NCBI GenBank assembly: GCA_964401045.1
Contig: CAYNXB010000024.1
Coordinates: 1-34,994 of the forward strand
DNA from: CAYNXB01 sp964401045
GTDB taxonomy: Bacteria; Pseudomonadota; Alphaproteobacteria; Sphingomonadales; Sphingomonadaceae
DNA length: 34,994 nucleotides
Reading direction: 5' to 3'
The translations under genes were made by a program, and so were the position numbers. This document shows positions 14,798 through 22,391 of the stretch, piece by piece; position 1 is the first letter of the stretch; each line of letters begins with the position of its first letter. The notes under the pieces were generated by a model that was not told the DNA's origin, did not search any database, and was given only the letters and a program-made list of their open reading frames with translations.

Positions 14798-14874
14798 CTT
14801 TCCAGCCGCTTGGCCCAAGGCGCGGCCGTTAGGGGTTGTCGCACGAATCCCCTGACTCTAAGCCCGGCCATCTG

Positions 14875-15330
14875 ATGACGACGCCGCTGCCCCCCTCCGG
14901 CGCCCTCGAAGGTGCAGTGCATCGCTTTCCGGTGCGGGTTTATTTCGAAGACACCGATCTGTCGGGCATGGCCTATCACGCCAATTATCTCAGATGGTTC
15001 GAGCGCGCGCGTAGCGACATGTTGCGCCTGCTGGGGATCGACCAGCGCAGCGCGCACGAGAGCGGCGAGGGAGTCTACGCCGTCGCCGATCTCGCGATCC
15101 GCTACGTCGCGCCCGCGCGGCTCGACGATGTGCTGACCATCGAAACCACCGCATTGGAACTGCGCGCCGCCAGCGTGCGTTTGCTTCAGCGTGCGCTGAG
15201 GCAGGACCAGCTCGTTGCCGAAATGACCGTCCGGGTCGGTTTCATCGCACCCAACGGTCGCCCGCGGCGTCAACCCGATGCCTGGCGCGCCACGTTCACC
15301 CGTTTGATCCCTGAAGAAAGCCCCGCATGA
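14875..15330 (+). CDS. ybgC: Tol-Pal-associated acyl-CoA thioesterase
   Basis: 151 residues, hotdog-fold thioesterase. The catalytic region VRVYFEDTDLSGMAYHANYL (about 20-39) with FERARSDMLRLLG matches YbgC, in which the first Asp and the nearby His/Tyr are key. It hydrolyses short-chain or ACP-linked acyl thioesters and may interact with phospholipid synthesis at the inner membrane. ATG 14875 is preferred over TTG 14836, which adds 13 non-conserved residues. The stop overlaps the tolQ ATG (ATGA), the standard start of a tol-pal operon. Confidence 0.92.
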   Translation: MTTPLPPSGALEGAVHRFPVRVYFEDTDLSGMAYHANYLRWFERARSDMLRLLGIDQRSAHESGEGVYAVADLAIRYVAPARLDDVLTIETTALELRAASVRLLQRALRQDQLVAEMTVRVGFIAPNGRPRRQPDAWRATFTRLIPEESPA

Positions 15331-16028
15331 GCGCACTCTTACTTCTCGCCGCCACCGCTGACGTGCCTAACCGGCTCGACCCCGTGCGGCTGTTCCTTGA
15401 TGCCGATATCGTCGTCCAGGTTGTGATGGCCGGCCTCGTCGCCGCGAGCATCTGGGTGTGGACCATCATCGTCTCGTTCAGCCTGCGGATCCGCAATGCG
15501 CGCAGCCGCAGCCTCGAATTCGAGCGCGAGTTCTTCAGCCGCGACGATGTCGAGGGTATGCTTTCGGGCCGCCGCGGAGACAGCGCCGCCGCGCGCGTCG
15601 CCGCCGCCGGGCTCGGCGAGCTCAAGCGCTCGACCGCCGGCAAGGCGATCGATGCCGATGCCACGCGCGACCGGCTGGCGCTGGCGATGTCCGGGCAAGT
15701 CGCATCGGAGGCCGACAGCCTCGCCGAGCGGCTCAATTTCCTCGCCACTACCGGTGCGGTGGCCCCGTTCGTCGGCCTGTTCGGCACGGTGTGGGGCATC
15801 ATGAACAGCTTCTTCCAGATCGGACAGCAGCAGAATTCGTCGCTCGCCGTGGTTGCGCCGGGCATTTCCGAGGCGCTGTTCGCCACAGCGATCGGGCTGT
15901 TCGCCGCAATCCCGGCGGTGATCGCGTACAACCGCTTCAGCCACCGGGTGAACGGGCTCGAGGCGCGCCTGCAGCGCTTCGCCGACCGGCTGCACGGCGA
16001 GCTCAGCCGCGGGCTGGAGCAGCGCTAG
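15327..16028 (+). CDS. tolQ: Tol-Pal system inner-membrane protein TolQ
   Basis: 233 residues, ExbB/TolQ/MotA family proton-channel subunit. Three membrane helices are visible: VVQVVMAGLVAASIWVWTII (about 30-49), FLATTGAVAPFVGLFGTVWGIM (about 138-159) and a third around ISEALFATAIGLFAAIPAVIAY. The GLFGTVWGIMNSF motif is diagnostic. TolQ with TolR uses the proton motive force to energise TolA, which links to Pal and TolB for outer-membrane constriction at division. It overlaps ybgC by 4 bases, and tolR starts directly after its TAG stop. Confidence 0.96.
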   Translation: MSALLLLAATADVPNRLDPVRLFLDADIVVQVVMAGLVAASIWVWTIIVSFSLRIRNARSRSLEFEREFFSRDDVEGMLSGRRGDSAAARVAAAGLGELKRSTAGKAIDADATRDRLALAMSGQVASEADSLAERLNFLATTGAVAPFVGLFGTVWGIMNSFFQIGQQQNSSLAVVAPGISEALFATAIGLFAAIPAVIAYNRFSHRVNGLEARLQRFADRLHGELSRGLEQR

Positions 16029-16475
<447 letters not shown>

Positions 16476-16487
16476 CCCGGATTGCGT

Positions 16488-16855
16488 ATGCCTGTGCTTG
16501 CGAACCTCACCCGCGAAGAACGTGTCGGCCTCGGTGTCGCCGTGGCCGCACACGTGGCGCTGGTAGCCGCGCTGGTGCTGCAACCGGGCAAGCGTGACGC
16601 GATGGCGATCCCCGAGCGGATGAGCGTCAGCCTGGCCGACGAGGTGAGCCTCGAATCGACCGCGCCCGAACCCTCGGCCGAGCCGGCCGCGGCGATTGCG
16701 CCCGTGCTCGCCCCCGAGCCCGAGCCGGTGGTAGAGCCGCAGCCCAAGGTGGTCGAACGGCCCGTGCCCAAGCCGATCGACCGGATCATCGCCCAGAAGC
16801 CCAAGCCGCAGCCGACCAAGGCCGCCGCGCCCAAGCCCAAGACCGGCGGCGGCAG
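16488..16855 (+). CDS. tolA: TolA, 5' part (3' part lost in assembly gap)
   Basis: About 122 residues visible. One membrane helix (VGLGVAVAAHVALVAALVL, about 12-30) anchors it in the inner membrane. A Pro/Glu/Lys-rich segment follows (EPEPVVEPQPKVVERPVPKP, KPKPQPTKAAAPKPK), typical of the extended domain II of alphaproteobacterial TolA. It runs into the N block at Gly-Gly-Gly; the C-terminal TolB/Pal-binding domain is absent. The apparent continuous frame across the gap into tolB is an artefact of the 100-N spacer. ATG 16488 is chosen over TTG 16482. It lies 12 bases after tolR. Confidence 0.9.
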
Positions 16856-16955
16856 NNNNNNNNNNNNNNNNNNNNNNNNNNNNNNNNNNNNNNNNNNNNN
16901 NNNNNNNNNNNNNNNNNNNNNNNNNNNNNNNNNNNNNNNNNNNNNNNNNNNNNNN
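16856..16955. other. Assembly gap of exactly 100 N between tolA and tolB
   Basis: 100 consecutive N, the conventional filler for a gap of unknown length. Missing are the rest of tolA (probably several hundred bases, likely low-complexity Pro/Lys/Ala repeats that break assembly) and the tolB start with its signal peptide. The true distance is therefore larger than shown, and coordinates downstream are relative only. Confidence 0.99.
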
Positions 16956-18188
16956 TGGCAGGATCTCGGCATCGCCATTCCCGCCTTCGCCACCAATGCC
17001 GATGTCGCGACCCCGGCCAACAACCAGGGCACCGGAGCGCTCGGCGCCGAGCTCGCGCGGGTGGTATACAACGATCTCAAGTTCAATGGCCTGTTCAAGC
17101 CGACTGGCCCGGATTCGCTTCCGCGCCCGACTTACTCCCAGATCACCGCGCCGGCGTTCAACCAGTGGGGCGGGCGCGGCGCCGAAATGCTGGTGCATGG
17201 CTATGTCCGCGCCGGCGAAGGCGGCAAGCTGACCGTCGGCTGCTACCTCTACGACGTCCAGTTGCAGAACGAACTGGTCCGCGCGGGCTGGGTGGTCGAG
17301 CCGACCGACTGGCGTCGCGCGGCGCACAAGTGCTCGGACCTCGTCTATTCGCGCCTTTCCGGCGAGAGCCCGTTCTTCGACAGCCGGATCGCCTATATCG
17401 CCGAGACCGGGCCCAAGGATCACCGCGTGAAGCGTCTGGCGATCATGGATTCGGACGGCGCCAACCACCGCTTCATCACTGCCGGCAACGCCACCGCGCT
17501 GACCCCGCGCTATTCGCCGGATTACAAGCAGATCGTCTATCTCTCGTATCTCGACGGCAATCCGCGGATCTTCGTTTACGACATCGGTACTGGCCGGCAG
17601 CACCTGGTTACAGAGAGCAAGAACGTGACCTTCGCCCCGCGCTGGTCGCCGGACGGCAAGACGATCCTCTATTCGATGGCGATCGCCGGCAATACCGACA
17701 TCTATCGCGTTTCGGCGCAGGGCGGGCAGCCCACCAAGCTGACCGATTCCCCCGGCATCGACATCGGCGGCTCGTTCTCGCCCGATGGCACCCGGATCGT
17801 GTTCGAAAGCGACCGTTCGGGCAACCAGCAGTGCTACGTGATGAATGCCGATGGTTCGAACCAGAAGCGGATCAGCTTCTTCGGCGGTCGCTGCGCCACT
17901 CCCGAATGGAGCCCGCGCGGCGATCTCATCGCCTTCACCCACATCGTGGGGGACTTGCGTGTCGCCGTGATGACCCCGAGCGGCGGCGGCCTGCGCTACC
18001 TGACCAATTCCTGGCAGGACGAAGCCCCGACCTGGGCGCCCAACGGGCGCATCGTGCAGTTCTTCCGCACCGCGAAGGGTTCGGGCCAGGCATCGCTCTG
18101 GCAGGTTGACCTGACCGGACGGAACGAACGCCGCCTGCCGACACCGGTGGGTGCGTCAGATCCAGCGTGGGGACCGGTTTTGCCGTAA
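16956..18188 (+). CDS. tolB: TolB periplasmic beta-propeller, 5' end missing
   Basis: 410 residues remain after the gap. The N-terminal domain is present from WQDLGIAIPAF onward (GAELARVVYNDLKFNGLFKP), followed by the six-bladed propeller with WD40-like/PD40 repeats: LTPRYSPDYKQIVYLS, FAPRWSPDGKTILYSM, IGGSFSPDGTRIVFES, ATPEWSPRGDLIAFTH and APTWAPNGRIVQFF. TolB binds Pal and TolA in the periplasm. The signal peptide and perhaps 30-50 residues lie in the gap. The 3' end (VGASDPAWGPVLP) is complete. pal follows 66 bp later. Confidence 0.95.
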   Translation, partial: WQDLGIAIPAFATNADVATPANNQGTGALGAELARVVYNDLKFNGLFKPTGPDSLPRPTYSQITAPAFNQWGGRGAEMLVHGYVRAGEGGKLTVGCYLYDVQLQNELVRAGWVVEPTDWRRAAHKCSDLVYSRLSGESPFFDSRIAYIAETGPKDHRVKRLAIMDSDGANHRFITAGNATALTPRYSPDYKQIVYLSYLDGNPRIFVYDIGTGRQHLVTESKNVTFAPRWSPDGKTILYSMAIAGNTDIYRVSAQGGQPTKLTDSPGIDIGGSFSPDGTRIVFESDRSGNQQCYVMNADGSNQKRISFFGGRCATPEWSPRGDLIAFTHIVGDLRVAVMTPSGGGLRYLTNSWQDEAPTWAPNGRIVQFFRTAKGSGQASLWQVDLTGRNERRLPTPVGASDPAWGPVLP

Positions 18189-18254
18189 CCGCGTTGGAAC
18201 AAGAGGGAAGCATTACCACCAATGACAATCGCGTCACCGAACAGGAGAAAAAAC

Positions 18255-18758
18255 ATGAAACACATCGTTTCGACGGTCACGGTTGCCACTGCGCTTGTGC
18301 TCGCGGGCTGTTCCAAGAAGGCGCCCGAGGAACTTCCGCCGCCGCCGGCCACCAGCACTCCGGCACCCACTGCGGGCGCCGAAGGTGCGGCACCGGGCAC
18401 CCAGGCTCATTTCGCGCAAGTGATGAACGGGCAGGACACGATCTACTTCGACACCGACCGTTATAACATCGACAGCGCCGACCAGGCTGCCTTGACGCAG
18501 CAGGCGCAGTACCTCGCGCAATATCCGAACGTGCGCGCGACGGTGGAAGGGCATGCCGACGAGCGCGGCACGCGCGAATACAACCTCGCGCTGGGTGAGC
18601 GGCGTGCCAACGCGGCGAAGAACTACCTCGCCAGCCTCGGGGTCTCGCCGGACCGCATCAGCGTGGTCAGTTACGGCAAGGAGCGGCCCAAGGCGCTCGG
18701 CTCGAATGAGCAGGCGTGGGCGCAGAATCGCCGCGCCGTGACCATCATTCTGAACTGA
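18255..18758 (+). CDS. pal: Peptidoglycan-associated lipoprotein Pal
   Basis: 167 residues. A lipoprotein signal peptide ends in LAGC (Cys19). A Pro/Thr/Ala-rich linker (about 23-50) precedes the OmpA-like domain: DTIYFDTDRYNIDSADQAAL, then the diaminopimelate-binding motif VEGHADERGTREYNLALGERRA and ISVVSYGKERP. Pal anchors the outer membrane to peptidoglycan and binds TolB. AGGAGA at 18243-18248 supports ATG 18255 over the upstream in-frame ATG at 18222. The stop TGA abuts the stop of the next, convergent gene (TGATCA). Confidence 0.97.
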   Translation: MKHIVSTVTVATALVLAGCSKKAPEELPPPPATSTPAPTAGAEGAAPGTQAHFAQVMNGQDTIYFDTDRYNIDSADQAALTQQAQYLAQYPNVRATVEGHADERGTREYNLALGERRANAAKNYLASLGVSPDRISVVSYGKERPKALGSNEQAWAQNRRAVTIILN

Positions 18759-18938
18759 TCAGCGGGTGAAGAAGGAAGCCCACGCCGGAAGGCTGGGCAG
18801 CGCGGGCGCGGCGGCTTCGATCGTCGCGCCCGATTCCATCGGGGCAAGGCGCACGATGCTGGCTTCACCCTGCGAGAGGGCGAGCGCGGCCATCGCGATC
18901 ACCGAAAAGGCGGCAGAGAGGCGAAGCTGCTTACTCAT
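18759..18938 (-). CDS. Small secreted protein, unknown function
   Basis: 59 residues. The first 26 or so (SKQLRLSAAFSVIAMAALAL, then SQGEA) look like a cleavable signal peptide, leaving about 33 residues rich in Ala, Pro and Ser that end in LPAWASFFTR. No family is recognised. It is convergent with pal with no bases between the two stop codons. Reality as a gene is supported by the signal peptide and by high GC3, but it is short. A longer in-frame upstream extension (to 19211) is not protein-like. Confidence 0.5.
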   Translation of the reverse strand: MSKQLRLSAAFSVIAMAALALSQGEASIVRLAPMESGATIEAAAPALPSLPAWASFFTR

Positions 18939-19072
18939 CGGCGCCGTATATGATCGCTCGACATTAATTGTGCAATGCAGCATTTGTAAGAAATTGTCGT
19001 GCAGGCCGCGTTCCTCCGGGTTGGCCAGAGGATAGACGGTTCTTATGACGGGAGAATGTGCAAGGTGATCGC

Positions 19073-19606
19073 GTGAGCCGTTCAGGCCGTTCCCTCGATT
19101 GGGGTTTTCCGCGCTGGCGGGGCTACAGTGCCGGTCGTGAGACCGCACAGGTGCGCATATGCGATCGCCACGGCTGCGACGAGCCTGGCGACTGCCCGGC
19201 GCCCAAGGCACCGAACAGCCCCGAGCGGTGGTATTTCTGCCAGCAGCACGCGGGCGAATACAACCGGCGGTGGGATTATTTCGAAGGGCTTGAGAAGGAA
19301 GAGGCCGACGCGCGCGAAGCGAACGAGCGGCGCGACAACGCCGGCTATCGCGAATCGGCGCATTACGGTTGGGCGTCGAGTGGCGATGGCTCGCGCACTG
19401 CCGACGAGATGCGCGCGCTCGAAGTGCTCGGGCTGGAGGCAGACGCCGATTTCGACGCGGTCAAGAAGGCCTGGCGCGCCAAGGCCAAGGAAGTGCACCC
19501 GGACGTGAAGCCGGGTGACGAGGCTGCGGCCAAGGCGTTCCATGCCTATAGCCTCGCCTACGAAGTGCTCCGCCAGTCCGAGGAACGGCGCGAGTGGCGC
19601 GGATAG
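19073..19606 (+). CDS. J-domain (DnaJ-like) protein with Cys-rich N-terminal segment
   Basis: 177 residues from GTG 19073, with AAGG upstream at reasonable spacing; GTG 19058 would add 5 residues. The C-terminal 65 residues are a J domain: ALEVLGLEADADFDAVKKAW, then AKEVHPDVKPGD with the HPD tripeptide that stimulates Hsp70 (DnaK) ATPase, and KAFHAYSLAYEVL. The N-terminal half (CDRHGCDEPGDCPAPKAP and WYFCQQHAGEYNRRWDYFEG) holds four Cys and two His and may bind a metal. It lacks the Gly/Phe and zinc-finger domains of true DnaJ. The client is unknown. It is a type I associate with sphingomonads. Confidence 0.82.
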   Translation: MSRSGRSLDWGFPRWRGYSAGRETAQVRICDRHGCDEPGDCPAPKAPNSPERWYFCQQHAGEYNRRWDYFEGLEKEEADAREANERRDNAGYRESAHYGWASSGDGSRTADEMRALEVLGLEADADFDAVKKAWRAKAKEVHPDVKPGDEAAAKAFHAYSLAYEVLRQSEERREWRG

Positions 19607-19925
19607 CTTAGGGCGCTTTCCCGCGCGCGCGATCCGTCATCATCGTTCCCGGGCAGGCGTTTGGGGGAACGCGTGGCCACCGCTGTCGAGAATGGAGAAA
19701 TAGGCGCAACGCCGCGCGTGTGCAGCCGCTTCTTCGCCAACGCCGCGGTCCTGGTGACGGTCGCGGTAATCCTTGGCGCTCCAGCAGCTCGCAGCTAGTG
19801 CCGGTGCCGTGGAACTTAGTCGAAATGGAGGCATGCGATCCGGTGTTCGCCCCAAAACGTCGATATTTCCGCAGACGAACGGAACACGCTGCCTCGGCAA
19901 CCATTCCGCTGTTCGAGATGAGCCT
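19607..19925. other. 319-bp stretch without a convincing gene
   Basis: Codon-position GC bias is weak in all frames, unlike the genes on either side. The only candidate with a ribosome binding site is a 41-codon frame at 19673-19798 (+): GTG preceded by GGGGGAA, encoding one hydrophobic helix (FFANAAVLVTVAVILGAP). I would not annotate it without conservation. Longer minus-strand frames look like shadow. The stretch may be decayed sequence. Confidence 0.5.
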
Positions 19926-20177
19926 TTGAACATCATCCGCCTGCCAGGCGGCGAGCTAGCGTCGTACTCTGCCGATCGTATCCACGTTTGGCGAGGGACT
20001 TCCGGCGACCATCAATGGAGCGGTGCGCTGATGTTCGAAGGGGATGTGGCGTTCGCTACCGGCAACGGCTGCAACACCCAGGCCGAGGCGGAAGCCGAGG
20101 GGATCGTGTGGGCGCAGGAACACGTTGTCCGGGTGCTGTACATGCAGTGCGAAGCCGAGGTAATTACTTCAACGTGA
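19926..20177 (+). CDS. Small hypothetical protein
   Basis: 83 residues from a TTG start. It opens MNIIRLPGGELASYSADRIH and continues with VWRGTSGDHQWSGALMFEGD, then GNGCNTQAEAEAEGIVWAQE; the segment GIVWAQEHVVRVLYMQCE resembles a helix in short sphingomonad proteins I cannot name. GC3 rises sharply near this start, which is why I prefer it to in-frame starts further upstream (19773, 19832). No good ribosome binding site is seen. The 3' end overlaps the next, convergent gene by 14 bases. Function unknown. Confidence 0.45.
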   Translation: MNIIRLPGGELASYSADRIHVWRGTSGDHQWSGALMFEGDVAFATGNGCNTQAEAEAEGIVWAQEHVVRVLYMQCEAEVITST

Positions 20178-20373
20178 ACTGGCCGGGCTGGGCGCCGTAG
20201 TGCTCTGTGGCGAAGGCCCGCGCGGCGGCGGCGTTCTTGAAGCACGTCTTCTCGAGCACTTCGGTGACCCACGGATATCCCTGGCTGTTGAACCGCGTTT
20301 CGCGGATCGTAAGGCGCATTTGGCCCTCTTCGTCTTTGGCGATCTTGAAGGGCTTTAAAGGAGCTGCGGGCAT
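20164..20373 (-). CDS. Small hypothetical protein
   Basis: 69 residues with balanced composition: PLKPFKIAKDEEGQMRLTIR, then ETRFNSQGYPWVTEVLEKTC and NAAAARAFATEHYGAQPGQF. The pattern suggests a small beta-rich fold followed by a helix. I recognise the type from sphingomonad genomes but no functional family. ATG 20373 has only a weak GGAC-type ribosome binding site. It is convergent with the gene at 19926 (14-base overlap) and lies 60 bp downstream of the DUF2384 pair on the same strand, so it may share their transcript. Confidence 0.6.
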   Translation of the reverse strand: MPAAPLKPFKIAKDEEGQMRLTIRETRFNSQGYPWVTEVLEKTCFKNAAAARAFATEHYGAQPGQFTLK

Positions 20374-20433
20374 GATTGGGGTCCACTTGATTGTCTGTCG
20401 TCGCGTCGCGTGTCGGGCTTGATTCGGCCAGGC

Positions 20434-20712
20434 TCAGGGGTCGGCGGCGGGTTGTCGAAAGGACATGCGGCCAAGCTCGGCCTCGACGCCGTCGCGGCCC
20501 TCCGAACTTGCGATGGCGATCGCCAGCGGGCGGCCACCCAGCGAGGGATGATCGGTGTTCAGGAAAGCGATCGCGCCCTCCCTCCCCAGCATGAGGAACG
20601 CAAGGCGGGTGATCTCGCCCTGCCTGATCGCCTGGGCGGCCTCGAGAGGATTGGCCCTCGGCTGCCGGCGGCGCCAGTGGCTGGCCGGCGAGGCGCTTGT
20701 TGCATCGTTCAT
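20434..20712 (-). CDS. DUF2384 (MbcA/ParS/Xre antitoxin C-domain)-like protein
   Basis: 92 residues. After a basic N-terminus (to about 20), AAQAIRQGEITRLAFLMLG is followed by AFLNTDHPSLGGRPLAIAIA, which matches the toxin-binding domain of MbcA/ParS/Xre antitoxins (typical W/FLNTPxPxLGGxxPxxLL). No N-terminal Xre helix-turn-helix is present and no RES-domain toxin lies nearby. The ATG overlaps the stop of the 63-residue gene (ATGA, 20709-20712), so the two are coupled. It may be an orphan regulator or a domesticated antitoxin domain. Family assignment is by motif only. Confidence 0.65.
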   Translation of the reverse strand: MNDATSASPASHWRRRQPRANPLEAAQAIRQGEITRLAFLMLGREGAIAFLNTDHPSLGGRPLAIAIASSEGRDGVEAELGRMSFRQPAADP

Positions 20713-20900
20713 AGGGCCGCCTCACCGCTGGCCATCCACGCGCAAGCGGCCGTGGCGCTTAGGCGGCCTTGCTCGCGACCGATCCGGGTGGCGATGCTCG
20801 CCGCGTTGCGCTGATGGTCTCGGCGCAATTCGTTGGTGTCCGCACTTCGCGCACGGATCAGCGAAAGCTGGTGATCGAAGTAGAGGCGGTTGAAATCCAC
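20709..20900 (-). CDS. Small hypothetical protein coupled to the DUF2384 gene
   Basis: 63 residues from a GTG start, with GGAG 8 bases upstream. It begins MDFNRLYFDHQLSLIRARSA and continues with DTNELRRDHQRNAASIATRI; it looks all-helical. No known toxin fold (RES, PIN, RelE) is visible. I recall similar short proteins next to DUF2384-type genes in sphingomonads, but cannot name a family. The stop overlaps the DUF2384 start by 4 bases. Whether this pair is a functional module is unknown. Confidence 0.55.
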   Translation of the reverse strand: MDFNRLYFDHQLSLIRARSADTNELRRDHQRNAASIATRIGREQGRLSATAACAWMASGEAAL

Positions 20901-21053
20901 TGTTCGTTCTCCGGCAGCAAGCGAGAGCGTGATTATCTCTCAGCCGGAGGCGCTTGTTTGCGGATGCCTACGATGCCTCCAATATGGTGTGGACGGCGCG
21001 AATTGTAAGGGCGCGACGAGGGGATTGGCCTGCGTTTCGGCGGCCGTTCGCCA

Positions 21054-22346
21054 TCACACCGCCGCCAATGCCTGGTCGAAATCGGCGATCAGATCGTCGG
21101 CGTCTTCGATGCCGATGCTGATGCGCACCAGCTTGTCGGTGATCCCCAGCTGTGCCTTGCGAGCGGGCGGAACCGAGAGGTGGGTCATGGCCGCCGGGTG
21201 GCTCGCGAGCGTCTCGGTTCCACCGAGACTGACCGCGAGCTTGGCGATCTTGAGCGCGTCTAGGAATCGGAACGCCTCGGCCTCCCCGCCCTTCACGAAC
21301 AGCGAGAAGGTGCTGCCCGCGCCGGTGCAGTGGCGGCGGTAGATGTCCTGCTGGCGGGGGTCATCGATCATGCCGAGGTAGCCGAGCCCTTCGACCTTCG
21401 GGTGCTGCTTGAGGAAGGCGCAGACCTTCGCCGCGTTCTCACCCGCGCGGCTCATGCGGATCTCGAGCGTCTCGAGGCTGCGCAGGAGCATCCACGCGGT
21501 ATGCGGGTCACAGATGCCGCCCATCGTGTTCCGCAAGCTGCGGACCGGGTCCATCCACTTGCGCGCGCCGGAGATGCCGCCGGCGACGAGGTCCGAATGG
21601 CCGCCGACGTACTTGGTCAGCGAATAGACGACTATGTCCGCGCCATGCGCGAGCGGCTGCTGCCACAGTGGGCCGAGGAAAGTGTTATCGATCGCGATCG
21701 GCGGGCCATCCTCGCCCAGAACCGCATCGCGCGCGGCGCGCACCGCCTCGATGTCGACCAGCGCGTTGGTCGGGTTGGCCGGGCTTTCGAGGTAGACCAT
21801 CGCGATATTGCCCTGGGCCTTCGCGCGTTCGAGCACTTCCTCAAGCTCCTCGCGCGAAGCCCCCGCCGGGAAGTCGACATAGGTCACCCCGAACTTGGCC
21901 AGCACGCGCGCGACGAAGCCTTCGCTCGCCGCGTAGAGCGGGCCGGAATGCACGATCACGTCACCCGTCTTGCAGAACGCCATCATCAGCACGCAGATCG
22001 CGGTCATGCCAGAGGAGAACACCAGCGCGTCCTCGGCTCCGTCCCACACGCCGAGGCGATCCTCCAGGATCTCCTGGTTAGGGCCGTTGAACCGCGAATA
22101 GACGAGTCCCGCGGAGGCTCCGCCGGCGCTGGTGATGCCGCCGAAGTGGCGCTTGCCCGCCTCGGCGCTTTCGAACACGAACGTGCTGGTGAGGAAGATC
22201 GGCGGCTTGAGCGATCCCTCGGACAGCACCGGATCGTAGCCGTGGCCCATCATCATCGTCGACGGCTTGAGGTCGCGTCCGCCGACGCGCTTGATGTCGC
22301 GCCGCGGCTTGCGGGCAGGGGTGGGAGGTTCGTTGGTGTCGGACAT
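21054..22346 (-). CDS. PLP-dependent Cys/Met metabolism enzyme (cystathionine gamma-synthase / methionine gamma-lyase family)
   Basis: 430 residues. The PLP Schiff-base lysine is Lys245 in VVYSLTKYVGGHSD; other landmarks are LVYSRFNGPN (81-90), ALVFSSGMTAI (107-117, phosphate-binding), ESPANPTNALVDI (187-199), IAIDNTFLGPLWQQP (217-231) and SLGGTETLASHPAAMTH near the C-terminus. The family covers cystathionine gamma-synthase, gamma- and beta-lyases, O-acetylhomoserine sulfhydrylase and methionine gamma-lyase; sequence by eye does not separate them. An N-terminal extension of about 25 residues is rich in Arg/Lys/Pro. The ATG 22346 is the first good start. It lies 45 bp after the transporter gene on the same strand. 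Confidence 0.88.
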   Translation of the reverse strand: MSDTNEPPTPARKPRRDIKRVGGRDLKPSTMMMGHGYDPVLSEGSLKPPIFLTSTFVFESAEAGKRHFGGITSAGGASAGLVYSRFNGPNQEILEDRLGVWDGAEDALVFSSGMTAICVLMMAFCKTGDVIVHSGPLYAASEGFVARVLAKFGVTYVDFPAGASREELEEVLERAKAQGNIAMVYLESPANPTNALVDIEAVRAARDAVLGEDGPPIAIDNTFLGPLWQQPLAHGADIVVYSLTKYVGGHSDLVAGGISGARKWMDPVRSLRNTMGGICDPHTAWMLLRSLETLEIRMSRAGENAAKVCAFLKQHPKVEGLGYLGMIDDPRQQDIYRRHCTGAGSTFSLFVKGGEAEAFRFLDALKIAKLAVSLGGTETLASHPAAMTHLSVPPARKAQLGITDKLVRISIGIEDADDLIADFDQALAAV

Positions 22347-22391
22347 GGTTTCACCTGTAACTAGCGTGCGCGCGCGCCGCCAGCGCATTCG

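Noticed and set aside
14836..15330. ybgC start at TTG 14836
   Set aside because: Adds 13 residues with no family similarity, and the GGGG before it is too close to the TTG; ATG 14875 is better.
16482..18188. A single 568-codon frame joining TolA and TolB
   Set aside because: It runs through 100 N of filler; the two halves are separate, well-known proteins, so the join is an assembly artefact.
19640..19936. 98-codon minus-strand frame upstream of the small hypothetical gene
   Set aside because: No coding bias, no family, no ribosome binding site; I could not support it as a gene or as a recognisable remnant.
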